This document shows positions 1-11,507 of a stretch of DNA of 64,000 bases, one piece after another. Under the pieces are notes generated by a model that did no database searches, was not told the origin of the DNA, and saw only the letters and a program-made list of their open reading frames with translations. The stretch lies in contig WION01000072.1 of the NCBI GenBank assembly GCA_015039365.1, forward strand, positions 1-64,000. Reading direction: 5' to 3'. The first letter of the stretch is position 1; each line of letters begins with the position of its first letter. Source of the stretch: Amanita rubescens (lineage: Eukaryota; Basidiomycota; Agaricomycetes; Agaricales; Amanitaceae). Position numbers and translations under genes: made by a program.

Positions 1-700
1 AGTCCATACTCGGGTGACAAAGACTCGATATCCGCAGCAGGCGTGCAGATAGGATAGGCAGTATGAGGGCTGCCTCAACAGACAGTAAGTGCTTTTAAAA
101 CACTTAAGCCGAATTTCGTATTAACGACGTTATTAGGTCGTCGTTTGGCCTTAACCACGATATTCGGTGGTTTACCATGAGCCCACCACCAATGCTCGAT
201 GCTCAGAAGGCTGCAGGAGTGATCCCGGGGGAAGACAGGCTTGGAGACAGGTAGCAGGCCCATCTTATGATCAGAAGCACTCAAGGTGAATAGGAGGTTA
301 ACAGCATTGTAGGGATACCGTTGGGGGCCTCCATCGTCCAGAGGTGTCAAGACTAGCCGGTCGAGCCTCATGCTCGACTCGCTGAGGGAATCGGCCTGCG
401 AAAGGATGGCAGGCGAGAGAGCAAATGGCATGAGGGCCATTGAGGGGATAGGTGAGTGCGGGCGTGCGCTCATTTCTATCTTACTGACAGCCAAAGATGT
501 AGGCTGTCGTTTAGTGGAGTCTAGAGGCCGCTTGACCTCTATTAGATTTAGAGCTGGTATAACCGGCTCTATCGAGACCTTTTCGGTCTCTAGATGCTCA
601 GCTGAGCATCTCTCCGCCACTACGGCTTCAATGGGCTGTACGGAGCAGTCTTCTCAGACCCCGTCATCGGTTGAACTCTGCAAATGACGTGGAGGGAAAA
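1..700 (+). repeat. Hairpin-rich intron-bearing repeat, copy 1 (cut by the window edge)
   Basis: This block aligns by eye with 19890-20570 and 36340-36540: the same order of stem-loops and splice-like signals recurs. Visible stems include AAGTG/CACTT near 87-105 and ACGAC/GTCGT at 124-141, GTCGAG/CTCGAC at 360-378, 5-bp ATGGC/GCCAT at 425-440, GAGACC/GGTCTC near 573-592 and AGATGCTC/GAGCATCT near 591-610. Two intron-like modules lie at about 85-137 and 452-514. The minus strand is open from 620 to 75 (181 codons), so a protein on that strand cannot be excluded; its translation matches no family I recognise. Function unknown. Confidence 0.6.
452..514 (+). other. Hairpin-framed intron-like module, copy 1
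   Basis: The 63-nt interval starts GTGAGTGC and ends TTTAG. A first stem pairs GAGTGC (454-459) with GCGCTC (466-471), using one G-T pair. TTACTGAC then leads into a second stem of GACAGCC (485-491) with GGCTGTC (502-508), just before the acceptor. It has the same length and layout as 20713-20775, with different bases in both stems. Intron identity is inferred from the signals alone. Confidence 0.55.
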
Positions 701-994
701 CCCCCTGTATTGATGGCCTCTATGGCTATCCCTGTCATGCAGAGATCGCCAGCCCATCTGTCATCCCGTTCTCGGATGATGGGGCATGTTTGACAGATAG
801 GGAACATTGAGGGGGGTGGTAGGGGTTTAGCATAGGGGCGCTAGGAGTACAGATAAAGGAAGTGTTGAACGTGACAGAATATACAAGAGTGGGCAGTGTC
901 GAATTGGTCATGGGGTGAAAACGGTGTCCGTCGGGGTCCGTCTCATTGTAAAAATTTTGTTGTATATATTTCTTGTCACACAAATGTATGGGAT

Positions 995-1346
995 TGTGGG
1001 CTGAAATACATAGTCTATGAAGTGGCGATCCCTTTGCGGACAGAAATCGCACCTTGAGTCGCTGTAAAAGAACGGCAATGATCTTGGTATTTGAAACTTG
1101 AAAGTCACATGACTAAGTATAAACTAAGTATATACTTAGTTTCAGCAGAGCCAGCCCACTGCATAGTCACCTCCAAGGTGATCATGTGGGCTGAAATAAA
1201 TAGTCTATGAAGTGGCAATCCCTTTGTAGACAGAAATCGCACCTTGAGTCGCTGTAAAAGAACGGCAATGATCTTGGTGTTTGAAACTTGAAAGTCACAT
1301 GACTAAGTATAAACTAAGTATATACTTAGTTTCAGCGGAGCCAGCC
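995..1346. repeat. Tandem duplication of a 162-bp block with a perfect palindrome
   Basis: 995-1156 and 1185-1346 are near-identical, offset by 190 bp, with a few substitutions. Each copy ends in a perfect 22-bp palindrome (1121-1142 and 1311-1332; half-site AAACTAAGTAT), preceded by TCACATGACTAAGTATA. No gene is visible between 700 and 2000. The palindrome could be a recombination product or part of a decayed element. Confidence 0.8.
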
Positions 1347-1619
1347 GCACACAGCCGCTGCTTGACGGGAATCAAAGGTGGAAAACAATGAGTTGGTAAG
1401 CACATGCGAAAAATGTCTTAGTTGGGTGTCCATCGGAGTCCGGGGTTATTCAAGGTGGAGTCCGGAATGGGATATGACATTAATTCTGTCCACCGTGAGC
1501 AATCATGAACTCTCCAACACAGGTCATAGATATGCCTATCGTACTTAAGTGATCACGGATGATCACTAGTGATCATGAGTGATTAACAATGTGACGAAGA
1601 AGACAGGTCTACGCGAGAG

Positions 1620-1992
1620 CGTGTCCACAGCAGGCAGGTGCAATAGCTTACCTATTGCGATATGATCTTAGCACTACCCTTCGGCGTAGTAGTGATAGTA
1701 AGGAGGAAGATGGATTGTCCTATTCTACGATACAGGACAGGTTTATATACTAAGAGAGAACAAATATGTGTCTACATATGTGTAAGCGTAGTATAGATGA
1801 GAAGATATGGCGTGCTAAGCACACCATAAGATGTGATCATGAGTCTATCATGATGTCACCATGATATCATAATGAAGTCATTATGATGTCATCTCTATGT
1901 CATACATAAAGGATGACGTGAGCGATATGAATAACATTGATTGTAGTCAATCAGTAGTTAATCATTCTATAAATATAATTCTATATTCAACA
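1620..1992 (-). mobile_element. 3' LTR of the copia element (left edge unresolved)
   Basis: On the minus strand the RT/RNase H frame is followed by a purine-rich tract (GCGAAGGGGTG), then TGTTGAATATAG, the usual polypurine tract and LTR start of a Ty1/copia element. This fixes one LTR edge at 1992. The other edge cannot be set because no second LTR lies in the window; the start given here is nominal. The AT-rich stretch holds several ATGAT/ATCAT inverted motifs. Confidence 0.5.
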
Positions 1993-2014
1993 CACCCCTT
2001 CGCTTAGATATCCT

Positions 2015-3844
2015 TTATTTAAAGTCTATGATGTTCTCGTCATAGAAGGGATCTATATCCGATTCCTGTTGATCAAGACCATCAAGAAGTTCCATCAACT
2101 TCTTGTGTGATAGACGATCAATTCCATCTAATTCAAGATTTTGCCAATCAAGAATAAATTTCGTCAGATCACGGATTTCCTCAGTTTCTAATCGATCTGG
2201 TCTTTTGATTAATGCATTTGTAGAAGTCGGATATTCTTCTAAGGAAAGTCCCAATCGTTCTCTAAAGAATTTGACCTTTTCAAAGGATAAATTCTTAGTC
2301 ATGAGATCCGCATTCTGCTCGTTTGTTGGTATATATTCGAGGACTACCTTTTTAGTCTCGATCAACTCGCGAACGAAATGATAGCGAATATCGATGTGTT
2401 TGGAACGATGTTCTTGTGCAGGATTTTGTGCCCAAAATATAGCGCCTTGGTTATCTACGCTAAGTAAGATGCTTTTAATGGGTGCACCTATTTCGTAAAA
2501 TAGATTTTCAACCCATGCAATTTGTCTTGCAGCATCTGATAAAGATATGTATTCTGCTTCAGTCGAAGACAGAGCTACAGTCTTTTGTTTTCTACTCGTC
2601 CAAGCTACCGCACCATCAGCTAACATTAAGACATAACCGTTTATAGATCGTCGTGTATTACGATCAGCGGCCCAGTCAGCGTCAGCGTAGGCTCTAAATT
2701 TATTATTGCCTTTGGCGCTATAAACGATTTTGACGTTTAAGGTATGAGCAATGTATTTGACTATATACAATGCTTTCTGAATGTGTTCTTGGGACGGGTT
2801 TGATGAAAATTGGGACATCAAAATTACTGCATAGATTATATCAGGCCTAGTTCCTAAGGCAAGATATAGAAGGGATCCTATTATCTGTTGATAATAAGAA
2901 CGTTCCTGTGGTGTGCATTCTCCTTCATTCTTTATAGGAGCATACCCAGCAGGTAACGGTGTGCGTACAGACTTGCAATCTTCAAGTCCAAATCGCTTGA
3001 CAACCTTCAAGGCATAAGGACCTTGATCTATGACTAAGAATCCTAAATCACGGTTGTAATTGACTTGGATTCGTAAATACTCTTTGATCTTTCCAAGATC
3101 ACGACATTCCCACATCTCCATAAATTTCTTTTTAATGGATACGATGGTGGAATCATCATTTCCCATAAAGAGTATATCGTCGACATACAATATGCATATC
3201 GTGATAGTATTCTTGCCTTTACGAACGTAAACGCCAGAATCAGACAAGCATCGTTCGAAATGCAACGATTTCAACGATTTATCAGCTTGTTTATTCCAGG
3301 CATATGATGCCTGTTTCAATCCATATATGGCTTTCCTCAGCCTATATACTTTAGATTCTTGTCCTTTTACAACGAAACCTTCTGGCTGGGCCATGTAAAT
3401 ATCTTCATCAAGATCGCCATATAAGAAGGCAGTTTTTACATCTAGGGCTTGTATATCCCAGTTTTCAAGCACTGATGTGGCCAGTATTCGGATTGTTTCA
3501 TATCTCGCTACAGGCGAGAATGTTTCGTCGTAATCTAATCCAGGACGTTGACTAAAACCTTTAGCTACGACGCGAGCTTTTTTGCGTCCATCGGTTTTTA
3601 AGTCGAAAACCCAACGACATCTGATTAGGTTTCGTCCTTTTGGAAGATCAACTAACTCCCAAATGTCTCTAGATTGAAGAGATTTAAATTCGTCATCCAT
3701 TGCAATCTTCCATTGTTTATACAATTGAGGATTACTGGAGCGCATTTTGGATATATCTCTATAGTCATATGGAATATTATCCACAAGGGGGACAGCCGCT
3801 TTTAGAAGAAAATGAAGGAATTCATTTCCAGATTCATTAATCAT
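2015..3844 (-). pseudogene. copia reverse transcriptase and RNase H
   Basis: An intact 609-codon frame. The RT motifs are WVFDLKTDG, DVKTAFLYGDLDEDIYM, KAIYGLKQASYAW and the catalytic box YVDDILFMG. RNase H follows with ADADWAADRNTRRS, ALSSTEAEYISL and DNQGAIF, giving its acidic residues in order, then HIDIRYHFVRE. In a live element this would copy the RNA into DNA inside particles. The frame lacks its own normal start; it should be read through from the linker and is cut off by the shift near 3850. I call it a pseudogene because the element is broken, although this domain is open. Confidence 0.92.
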
Positions 3845-3849
3845 TCGGG

Positions 3850-4560
3850 TTAATGATCATGTTCTGCAGATTTTAATTCAGACTTTAAAGCAAAGATTTC
3901 TTTGAGTAAAGAGGCAGATTCATTCATTCTATCAGGGTTCCTGTCTGCTGACGGTGGATCCTGAGTCGAAGAACTCGGAGTTTTATCTTTTAACTGCTCT
4001 CGTAAAGCGTCTCGCTTTTGCTGAATTTCCGCTTCTATCTGTGCAGGAGTTTTATCTCCATACGCGTTGTCTCTTTGTACCCTTGGAACTGGAAAACGAC
4101 CAGAACGGCGAGGACCTATTTGTACAGAGGGTGGACCTGGATCAGATACGATCGGTGGAGGAGGTCTGGGTCTCTGAGCAAATTCTCTAAAACGATCTCT
4201 TTGACGTTGTTCAAATTGATCAAATTCTCGATCCGTCATAAATGGGTTTTCTATTTCATCTCGATCTCTTTGATTCAAAGAGAAGGGATTATCTTCATCC
4301 ATAGGACTACGAGGCGAAGGTGGCCTAGATACATATGGTATTGGAGTTATAGGCCTAGAAGGAACAGGAGTCTCTTCTTTTATTTGTGGAGAAGGAGTAC
4401 GTCTAAAGGGTTCAGGAGTTTTACGTTTCTTAAACATATCACTCATTTGACGTTTGAATTGATCTCGTAAACGAGATTGTTTATCAATTCCTTGACCCCT
4501 TTTCCAATCATCGCGTTGTCTACGATAATTGTCACGTCTTTCTTGTTCTCTTTCTTCCCT
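3850..4560 (-). pseudogene. copia linker between integrase and RT, frame-shifted
   Basis: This minus-strand frame continues the linker after the one-base shift near 4558 (RRDNYRRQRDDWKRGQG, then a Pro/Arg/Asp-rich stretch). It ends at a stop at 3850, a few bases before the RT frame opens in another phase. The composition is typical of the unstructured copia linker; there are no catalytic motifs. Confidence 0.75.
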
Positions 4561-5358
4561 TGCCTTTGGATATCATCATCCAAAAAATCTCTTCGACGAT
4601 CGGCAAATTCATCACCGTCATCATCATCGTTTGAATCATCAGAAGGGTCTGATTGCTGTCTATCAGGAGATGCACCCCTTCGATCCAAACCAGGTGAGCG
4701 TCTTCTGCTCGGAGAACGTCTATGGTTCTCTGGGAGTAGGTCATCTAAATCCAAATTTTGTGGAGGGCGGTTAGGTTCCTCTTGAGGAATCGCCTCCCAG
4801 ATCGGACCAAGATCTTCAGTAATTATATCTGCAGTCTTTCCTTTGCGCGGAAACCTGTTTTCAAAGAATGTAGCCTGGGAGGATATGACCAGTGTGTTTG
4901 TCGACGTCATGAACCTATAGCCTTTGGTTCCTGATTCATATCCTACAAAAGTACATAAAACGGATTTCTCGGACAGCTTATCCGGTCTCCGTTGATCAGG
5001 GATAAATACCCAGGCTTCACATCCAAATACTCGAAAGTATGATACGTCTGGTTTTTTATTAAGAAGATTTTCCAGAGGGGTCTTCCATTTAGTCCGTTTT
5101 AGGGGAGTGCGGTTGTACACATGCACAGCCGTTCTGAATGAGAACTCCCACCAAGATTTCGGACATCCTGCGTCTAATCGCATAGCCTCAGCTTTGTCTG
5201 ACAAAGTCTGATTCATGCGTTCGACACGACCATTTTGTTGTGGGGTGTAAGGAGCTGTCTGTTGATGTTTAATTCCTTTGGATTTAAGGAATTCTTCAAA
5301 GGCTTTATTTACAAATTCCCCCCCTCGATCAGAACGGAGGTGAGAAATAGTTTTTAGG
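4443..5358 (-). pseudogene. copia integrase C-terminal half and linker
   Basis: The same frame as the upstream piece resumes after the TAG. It carries LRSDRGGEF, with the second catalytic Asp, and QQNGRVERMNQT, with the catalytic Glu of the D,D35E core. The copia-specific GKxKxTP-like zone follows (KWKTPLENLLNKKPDVSY, then FRVFGCEAWVFI). An Asp/Arg-rich linker runs to about 4560, where the true frame is lost: GKKENKK is read where the shifted frame continues REEREQE. The tail to 4443 is out-of-frame translation. Confidence 0.88.
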
Positions 5359-5360
5359 AT

Positions 5361-6612
5361 CTACAAACTCATTATACCATCCGGTAAAAATTCTAGAGTT
5401 TGATCTTTGGTTTTTAATAAACCAATCCACGTATACGAGGTGAAATCGTCAACGATAACACCAATATATTTGTATTTGTGGTAAGATATGGCCGGTACGG
5501 TCATAAGATCCATATGGAGTAACTCGAAGGGACGAGTCGCTCTCTTCGAAGACAGTTTATAAGGTTTTGCCTTCATTTTGCCTTTTAGACAACCTTCACA
5601 ACGTAGTTTTCCTTCTGGAAGTGTAACTTCTTTCCATCCATTGACATTTATCGGTATCTTCGAAAAGACTTCGTTAGATGGATGACCAAAACGTTTATGC
5701 CAGGTTTCGTAGTCTAATAATTTTTCTATAGACTCTGCGTTTGGTTTCTTTGTCGGTCTTCCAAGAATTAATTTAGAATTCCTGTTGGCTAAGCCAGGGC
5801 CGGAAACCAGTGTAGGATTCATTATAATAATCCTACCTCGAGCGTAAACTAATGTATCATCGGGCATAAGATAATGTCCTTCGATACATGTTCTACCCGA
5901 GTCTGTAAAGGAAAAGACTACCATCTTTTCATCTTGTTTACAAGTCAATCCTTGTCGGATTAATCTGCCGTTTGAAATCAAGCGTGCAGTTGCCCGTGGC
6001 ATATAGAGGACAGGGAAGAGCTTTACGAGTGTTATTTCCCCTGTGGATAACTTGTGTTCAAGAATAACTGTGCCAAGTCCCTCAAGACGATCTAAACCAT
6101 TAGCAGTTTTAACACTGTGGTTTTCATTTGCAGGAAATTCTCTGTATTCAGAGAAGTCTTTCCTACTAAAGGTAAAGTGATCGGATGCACCAGAGTCACA
6201 CATCCATAGTGTATCTCCAGTACGTTTCTCAACACATTCCGGACAGGGACATGTCGGATGTACTTTATCCTTAAATTTTCTTTTATTGACCGCTAAACAT
6301 GTAAAAGGTTTCTTAAACATGTTACCAATATTATATGATCGTTCGATCATATTTGCATTATAAATGGCAGTATCACACGACTTATCTCTTACGAGGCAGG
6401 TTTCGTCTAAATTTTCTTTATAATTTATACTATCATATAGTACAGATTGTTCAAAGAAGGAATTTATAGTACGACGATGGTGTCCCAATTTAGGGAACAC
6501 CATTTTCATTGCTGCCTCTATAAAGAGAAAGTTAGCCATTTCCAATTTCTTAATGGTTTCATACCATTGTTCGCCGTTATCTTCATAGTAATAATCGTCA
6601 TAATATAGTTCA
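5361..6612 (-). pseudogene. copia gag end, aspartic protease and integrase N-terminal half
   Basis: The reading frame is open from about 6612 (ATG at 6545) to the TAG at 5361. The protease active site appears as CDSGASDHFTFS, the copia form of the D-S/T-G triad. It is followed by the GAG-pre-integrase zinc region (WHKRFGHPS and CEGCLKGKM, giving the H-H-C-C set) and the start of the integrase core (LLHMDL and VIVDDFTSYTW, containing the first catalytic Asp). The frame then meets TAG and continues in the same frame from 5358 down to 4443, so the stop is a simple nonsense change. Normal function would be polyprotein cleavage and insertion of the cDNA. Confidence 0.9.
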
Positions 6613-6671
6613 GCTTCTCAGGGGAAAGTGACCGTCCGAGTGACGGTCCCATTCGGAGTTTGAATTTTTAG

Positions 6672-7258
6672 TCGGAGTTTGATTATAATGATAACATCTG
6701 TTGTAATACTATAGCAACAACCAACAACCACCACCTTTTTGTGATCTGTCAAGCAATAGTGGTGTGAATACTGCTTGTCTACCATCACCACAAGTGCTGT
6801 TTTAATGCACTTAACATGCACCTGCCTACACAACAATGATTGCTGGGTGCTCCCACCACTAAAGTACTACCTACTCCCCACTGTCTACCACTATAGAGTC
6901 ACCATTGGTGCTACCACCACAGCCACTCACTGAGTACTAACAGGTACAACCTTTTGTTGCCCTCATCATCTCCATCACTGTGTTTGGATTTGGTTCTATT
7001 CCCATGGAGTAGCACAAGTAGTAATTACTACTAATTAGTCTATCTGAACAGTGCAAGTCAGTTTGAGGCTAGTAGTACAGGTACCACATTGAGCTACTGT
7101 ATGGTTACTACTATTTTTGACCGATACACTAGTAATTACTGGTACCATTACTGTCTCTACCAGAACTTGTGCAGCAACTATGACCACAATGGTCCACTAC
7201 AACTGCCACCCCCTTGCCACCACTACTGACTCAAAAGGGCTATCATTGTCTACTCATT
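6672..7258 (+). repeat. Foldback outer arm, left
   Basis: 587 bp of non-tandem sequence, the reverse complement of 17231-17827. It is rich in CCACCA and TACTACTA runs and has no convincing ORF. Its terminal 11-mer TCGGAGTTTGA occurs a second time 19 bp outside the arm (6653-6663), so the outer tip is duplicated on this side only. Confidence 0.85.
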
Positions 7259-10200
7259 GGGGGTGTACCCCTGCAGTTCCCTAGTGTCCTGTCGTCCACC
7301 AGGGTACATCGGGGGTGTACCCCTGCAGTTCCCTAGTGTCCTGTCGTCCACCAGGGTACATCGGGGGTGTACCCCTGCAGTTCCCTAGTGTCCTGTCGTC
7401 CACCAGGGTACATCGGGGGTGTACCCCTGCAGTTCCCTAGTGTCCTGTCGTCCACCAGGGTACATCGGGGGTGTACCCCTGCAGTTCCCTAGTGTCCTGT
7501 CGTCCACCAGGGTACATCGGGGGTGTACCCCTGCAGTTCCCTAGTGTCCTGTCGTCCACCAGGGTACATCGGGGGTGTACCCCTGCAGTTCCCTAGTGTC
7601 CTGTCGTCCACCAGGGTACATCGGGGGGTGTACCCCTGCAGTTCCCTAGTGTCCTGTCGTCCACCAGGGTACATCGGGGGTGTACCCCTGCAGTTCCCTA
7701 GTGTCCTGTCGTCCACCAGGGTACATCGGGGGTGTACCCCTGCAGTTCCCTAGTGTCCTGTCGTCCACCAGGGTACATCGGGGGTGTACCCCTGCAGTTC
7801 CCTAGTGTCCTGTCGTCCACCAGGGTACATCGGGGGTGTACCCCTGCAGTTCCCTAGTGTCCTGTCGTCCACCAGGGTACATCGGGGGTGTACCCCTGCA
7901 GTTCCCTAGTGTCCTGTCGTCCACCAGGGTACATCGGGGGTGTACCCCTGCAGTTCCCTAGTGTCCTGTCGTCCACCAGGGTACATCGGGGGTGTACCCC
8001 TGCAGTTCCCTAGTGTCCTGTCGTCCACCAGGGTACATCGGGGGTGTACCCCTGCAGTTCCCTAGTGTCCTGTCGTCCACCAGGGTACATCGGGGGTGTA
8101 CCCCTGCAGTTCCCTAGTGTCCTGTCGTCCACCAGGGTACATCGGGGGTGTACCCCTGCAGTTCCCTAGTGTCCTGTCGTCCACCAGGGTACATCGGGGG
8201 TGTACCCCTGCAGTTCCCTAGTGTCCTGTCGTCCACCAGGGTACATCGGGGGTGTACCCCTGCAGTTCCCTAGTGTCCTGTCGTCCACCAGGGTACATCG
8301 GGGGTGTACCCCTGCAGTTCCCTAGTGTCCTGTCGTCCACCAGGGTACATCGGGGGTGTACCCCTGCAGTTCCCTAGTGTCCTGTCGTCCACCAGGGTAC
8401 ATCGGGGGTGTACCCCTGCAGTTCCCTAGTGTCCTGTCGTCCACCAGGGTACATCGGGGGTGTACCCCTGCAGTTCCCTAGTGTCCTGTCGTCCACCAGG
8501 GTACATCGGGGGTGTACCCCTGCAGTTCCCTAGTGTCCTGTCGTCCACCAGGGTACATCGGGGGTGTACCCCTGCAGTTCCCTAGTGTCCTGTCGTCCAC
8601 CAGGGTACATCGGGGGTGTACCCCTGCAGTTCCCTAGTGTCCTGTCGTCCACCAGGGTACATCGGGGGTGTACCCCTGCAGTTCCCTAGTGTCCTGTCGT
8701 CCACCAGGGTACATCGGGGGTGTACCCCTGCAGTTCCCTAGTGTCCTGTCGTCCACCAGGGTACATCGGGGGTGTACCCCTGCAGTTCCCTAGTGTCCTG
8801 TCGTCCACCAGGGTACATCGGGGGTGTACCCCTGCAGTTCCCTAGTGTCCTGTCGTCCACCAGGGTACATCGGGGGTGTACCCCTGCAGTTCCCTAGTGT
8901 CCTGTCGTCCACCAGGGTACATCGGGGGTGTACCCCTGCAGTTCCCTAGTGTCCTGTCGTCCACCAGGGTACATCGGGGGTGTACCCCTGCAGTTCCCTA
9001 GTGTCCTGTCGTCCACCAGGGTACATCGGGGGTGTACCCCTGCAGTTCCCTAGTGTCCTGTCGTCCACCAGGGTACATCGGGGGTGTACCCCTGCAGTTC
9101 CCTAGTGTCCTGTCGTCCACCAGGGTACATCGGGGGTGTACCCCTGCAGTTCCCTAGTGTCCTGTCGTCCACCAGGGTACATCGGGGGTGTACCCCTGCA
9201 GTTCCCTAGTGTCCTGTCGTCCACCAGGGTACATCGGGGGTGTACCCCTGCAGTTCCCTAGTGTCCTGTCGTCCACCAGGGTACATCGGGGGTGTACCCC
9301 TGCAGTTCCCTAGTGTCCTGTCGTCCACCAGGGTACATCGGGGGTGTACCCCTGCAGTTCCCTAGTGTCCTGTCGTCCACCAGGGTACATCGGGGGTGTA
9401 CCCCTGCAGTTCCCTAGTGTCCTGTCGTCCACCAGGGTACATCGGGGGTGTACCCCTGCAGTTCCCTAGTGTCCTGTCGTCCACCAGGGTACATCGGGGG
9501 TGTACCCCTGCAGTTCCCTAGTGTCCTGTCGTCCACCAGGGTACATCGGGGGTGTACCCCTGCAGTTCCCTAGTGTCCTGTCGTCCACCAGGGTACATCG
9601 GGGGTGTACCCCTGCAGTTCCCTAGTGTCCTGTCGTCCACCAGGGTACATCGGGGGTGTACCCCTGCAGTTCCCTAGTGTCCTGTCGTCCACCAGGGTAC
9701 ATCGGGGGTGTACCCCTGCAGTTCCCTAGTGTCCTGTCGTCCACCAGGGTACATCGGGGGTGTACCCCTGCAGTTCCCTAGTGTCCTGTCGTCCACCAGG
9801 GTACATCGGGGGTGTACCCCTGCAGTTCCCTAGTGTCCTGTCGTCCACCAGGGTACATCGGGGGTGTACCCCTGCAGTTCCCTAGTGTCCTGTCGTCCAC
9901 CAGGGTACATCGGGGGTGTACCCCTGCAGTTCCCTAGTGTCCTGTCGTCCACCAGGGTACATCGGGGGTGTACCCCTGCAGTTCCCTAGTGTCCTGTCGT
10001 CCACCAGGGTACATCGGGGGTGTACCCCTGCAGTTCCCTAGTGTCCTGTCGTCCACCAGGGTACATCGGGGGTGTACCCCTGCAGTTCCCTAGTGTCCTG
10101 TCGTCCACCAGGGTACATCGGGGGTGTACCCCTGCAGTTCCCTAGTGTCCTGTCGTCCACCAGGGTACATCGGGGGTGTACCCCTGCAGTTCCCTAGTGT

Positions 10201-10750
10201 CCTGTCGTCCACCAGGGTACATCGGGGGTGTACCCCTGCAGTTCCCTAGTGTCCTGTCGTCCACCAGGGTACATCGGGGGTGTACCCCTGCAGTTCCCTA
10301 GTGTCCTGTCGTCCACCAGGGTACATCGGGGGTGTACCCCTGCAGTTCCCTAGTGTCCTGTCGTCCACCAGGGTACATCGGGGGTGTACCCCTGCAGTTC
10401 CCTAGTGTCCTGTCGTCCACCAGGGTACATCGGGGGTGTACCCCTGCAGTTCCCTAGTGTCCTGTCGTCCACCAGGGTACATCGGGGGTGTACCCCTGCA
10501 GTTCCCTAGTGTCCTGTCGTCCACCAGGGTACATCGGGGGTGTACCCCTGCAGTTCCCTAGTGTCCTGTCGTCCACCAGGGTACATCGGGGGTGTACCCC
10601 TGCAGTTCCCTAGTGTCCTGTCGTCCACCAGGGTACATCGGGGGTGTACCCCTGCAGTTCCCTAGTGTCCTGTCGTCCACCAGGGTACATCGGGGGTGTA
10701 CCCCTGCAGTTCCCTAGTGTCCTGTCGTCCACCAGGGTACATCGGGGGTG
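7259..10750 (+). repeat. 52-bp satellite array, left, 67 copies
   Basis: The unit is 52 bp, starting GGGGGTGTACCCCTGCAG and ending GGGTACATC. From the first GGGGG (7259) to the last (10744) the distance is 67 units plus one extra G near 7626. I saw no other variant. Adjacent units form a stem CAGGGTAC/GTACCC around the GGGGG run, and each unit has one PstI-like CTGCAG. Open frames here are artefacts of periodicity. The array ends in GGGGGTG joined to the spacer. Confidence 0.95.
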
Positions 10751-11203
10751 CAATAGTGCCTGTCAGATCATGATGGTCAACAATCAGACAATTAGTGCAA
10801 CAGTGCCTGTCAGATCAAAATGACTAGACTAATATATTTCAATATTTGACCTTGACTATTGCAGTTTTGTTATCTTGGCAAAAATTACAAATTGAATCAT
10901 TGAATATTTCATTTTTTGTGCTCCTGTCAGCTGCTCCTGCCTGGTACAGATCTGCAACTAGTGTTCAATTTGCTTCTACTATTTGCTTCTACTATTCACC
11001 CTTTGTCATGTTGGTATGTATTCTTTTTTTTTCTCTTTATATTCTAGGAAGGTGGTAGGTAGCCACAATAATATTTATGCCCCCTGGTGTGGAGTCAAGG
11101 CCACAAGCATGCACAGCAAGCCCAAGGCTATGATGGTCCATATTGGACAAAATGCAGATGCCCAACCACTGGCAGCAGTGGTGGTGGCAGTGGTGGTGGC
11201 AGT

Positions 11204-11240
11204 GGTGTCCTGGGGTCCACCAGGGTACATTGGGTGTACC
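11204..11240 (+). repeat. Isolated, diverged satellite unit
   Basis: 37 bp match the second part of the 52-bp unit in left-array orientation (GTCCTGGGGTCCACCAGGG, then TACATTGGGTGTACC) with several differences. It stands alone, outside both arrays. Confidence 0.75.
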
Positions 11241-11507
11241 ATACTGTGTTTGTAACTTCTGAGTATTGGCAGTAGGTAGTATCAGGTGGTGATGATTAGA
11301 GTGCTGGCAGCAGGTGGTAGTAGTAGGTGGTGATGGTAGGCAGTGGTGGTGGTACTACCAGGAGTGATTAGTAGCCTGTTGGCACAATCAGAGCAGTGGG
11401 TGGTAGTAAGGCTGGGACTAGTAGTAGGTGATAATAGCCCAAGGGATGGTGGGCAGTGCCAGTGGCTGTGGCAGTAAATCATGCAGTTATGGTAGTGATA
11501 CTGTATG

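Larger units (their letters stand above)
2015..6612 (-). mobile_element. Ty1/copia retrotransposon, internal region, head-truncated and frame-broken
   Basis: The minus-strand order is gag C-terminal remnant, protease, integrase, linker, reverse transcriptase, RNase H, which is the copia (Pseudoviridae-type) order. Homologous coding starts at about 6612, so most of gag, the primer site and the 5' LTR are missing; the DNA beyond belongs to the foldback region. The frame is broken three times: an in-frame TAG at 5361-5363 inside the integrase, a one-base shift near 4558 in the linker, and another shift near 3850 just before the RT. The element cannot make its own polyprotein and is a fossil. Confidence 0.93.

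Noticed and set aside
863..1992. A full 1.13-kb LTR from TGTTGAACG to TTCAACA
   Set aside because: The inverted ends match, but the length is large for a fungal copia LTR and no second LTR exists to confirm it.
7259..10750. A CRISPR-like array
   Set aside because: The repeats are contiguous with no variable spacers, the genome is eukaryotic and there are no cas genes.
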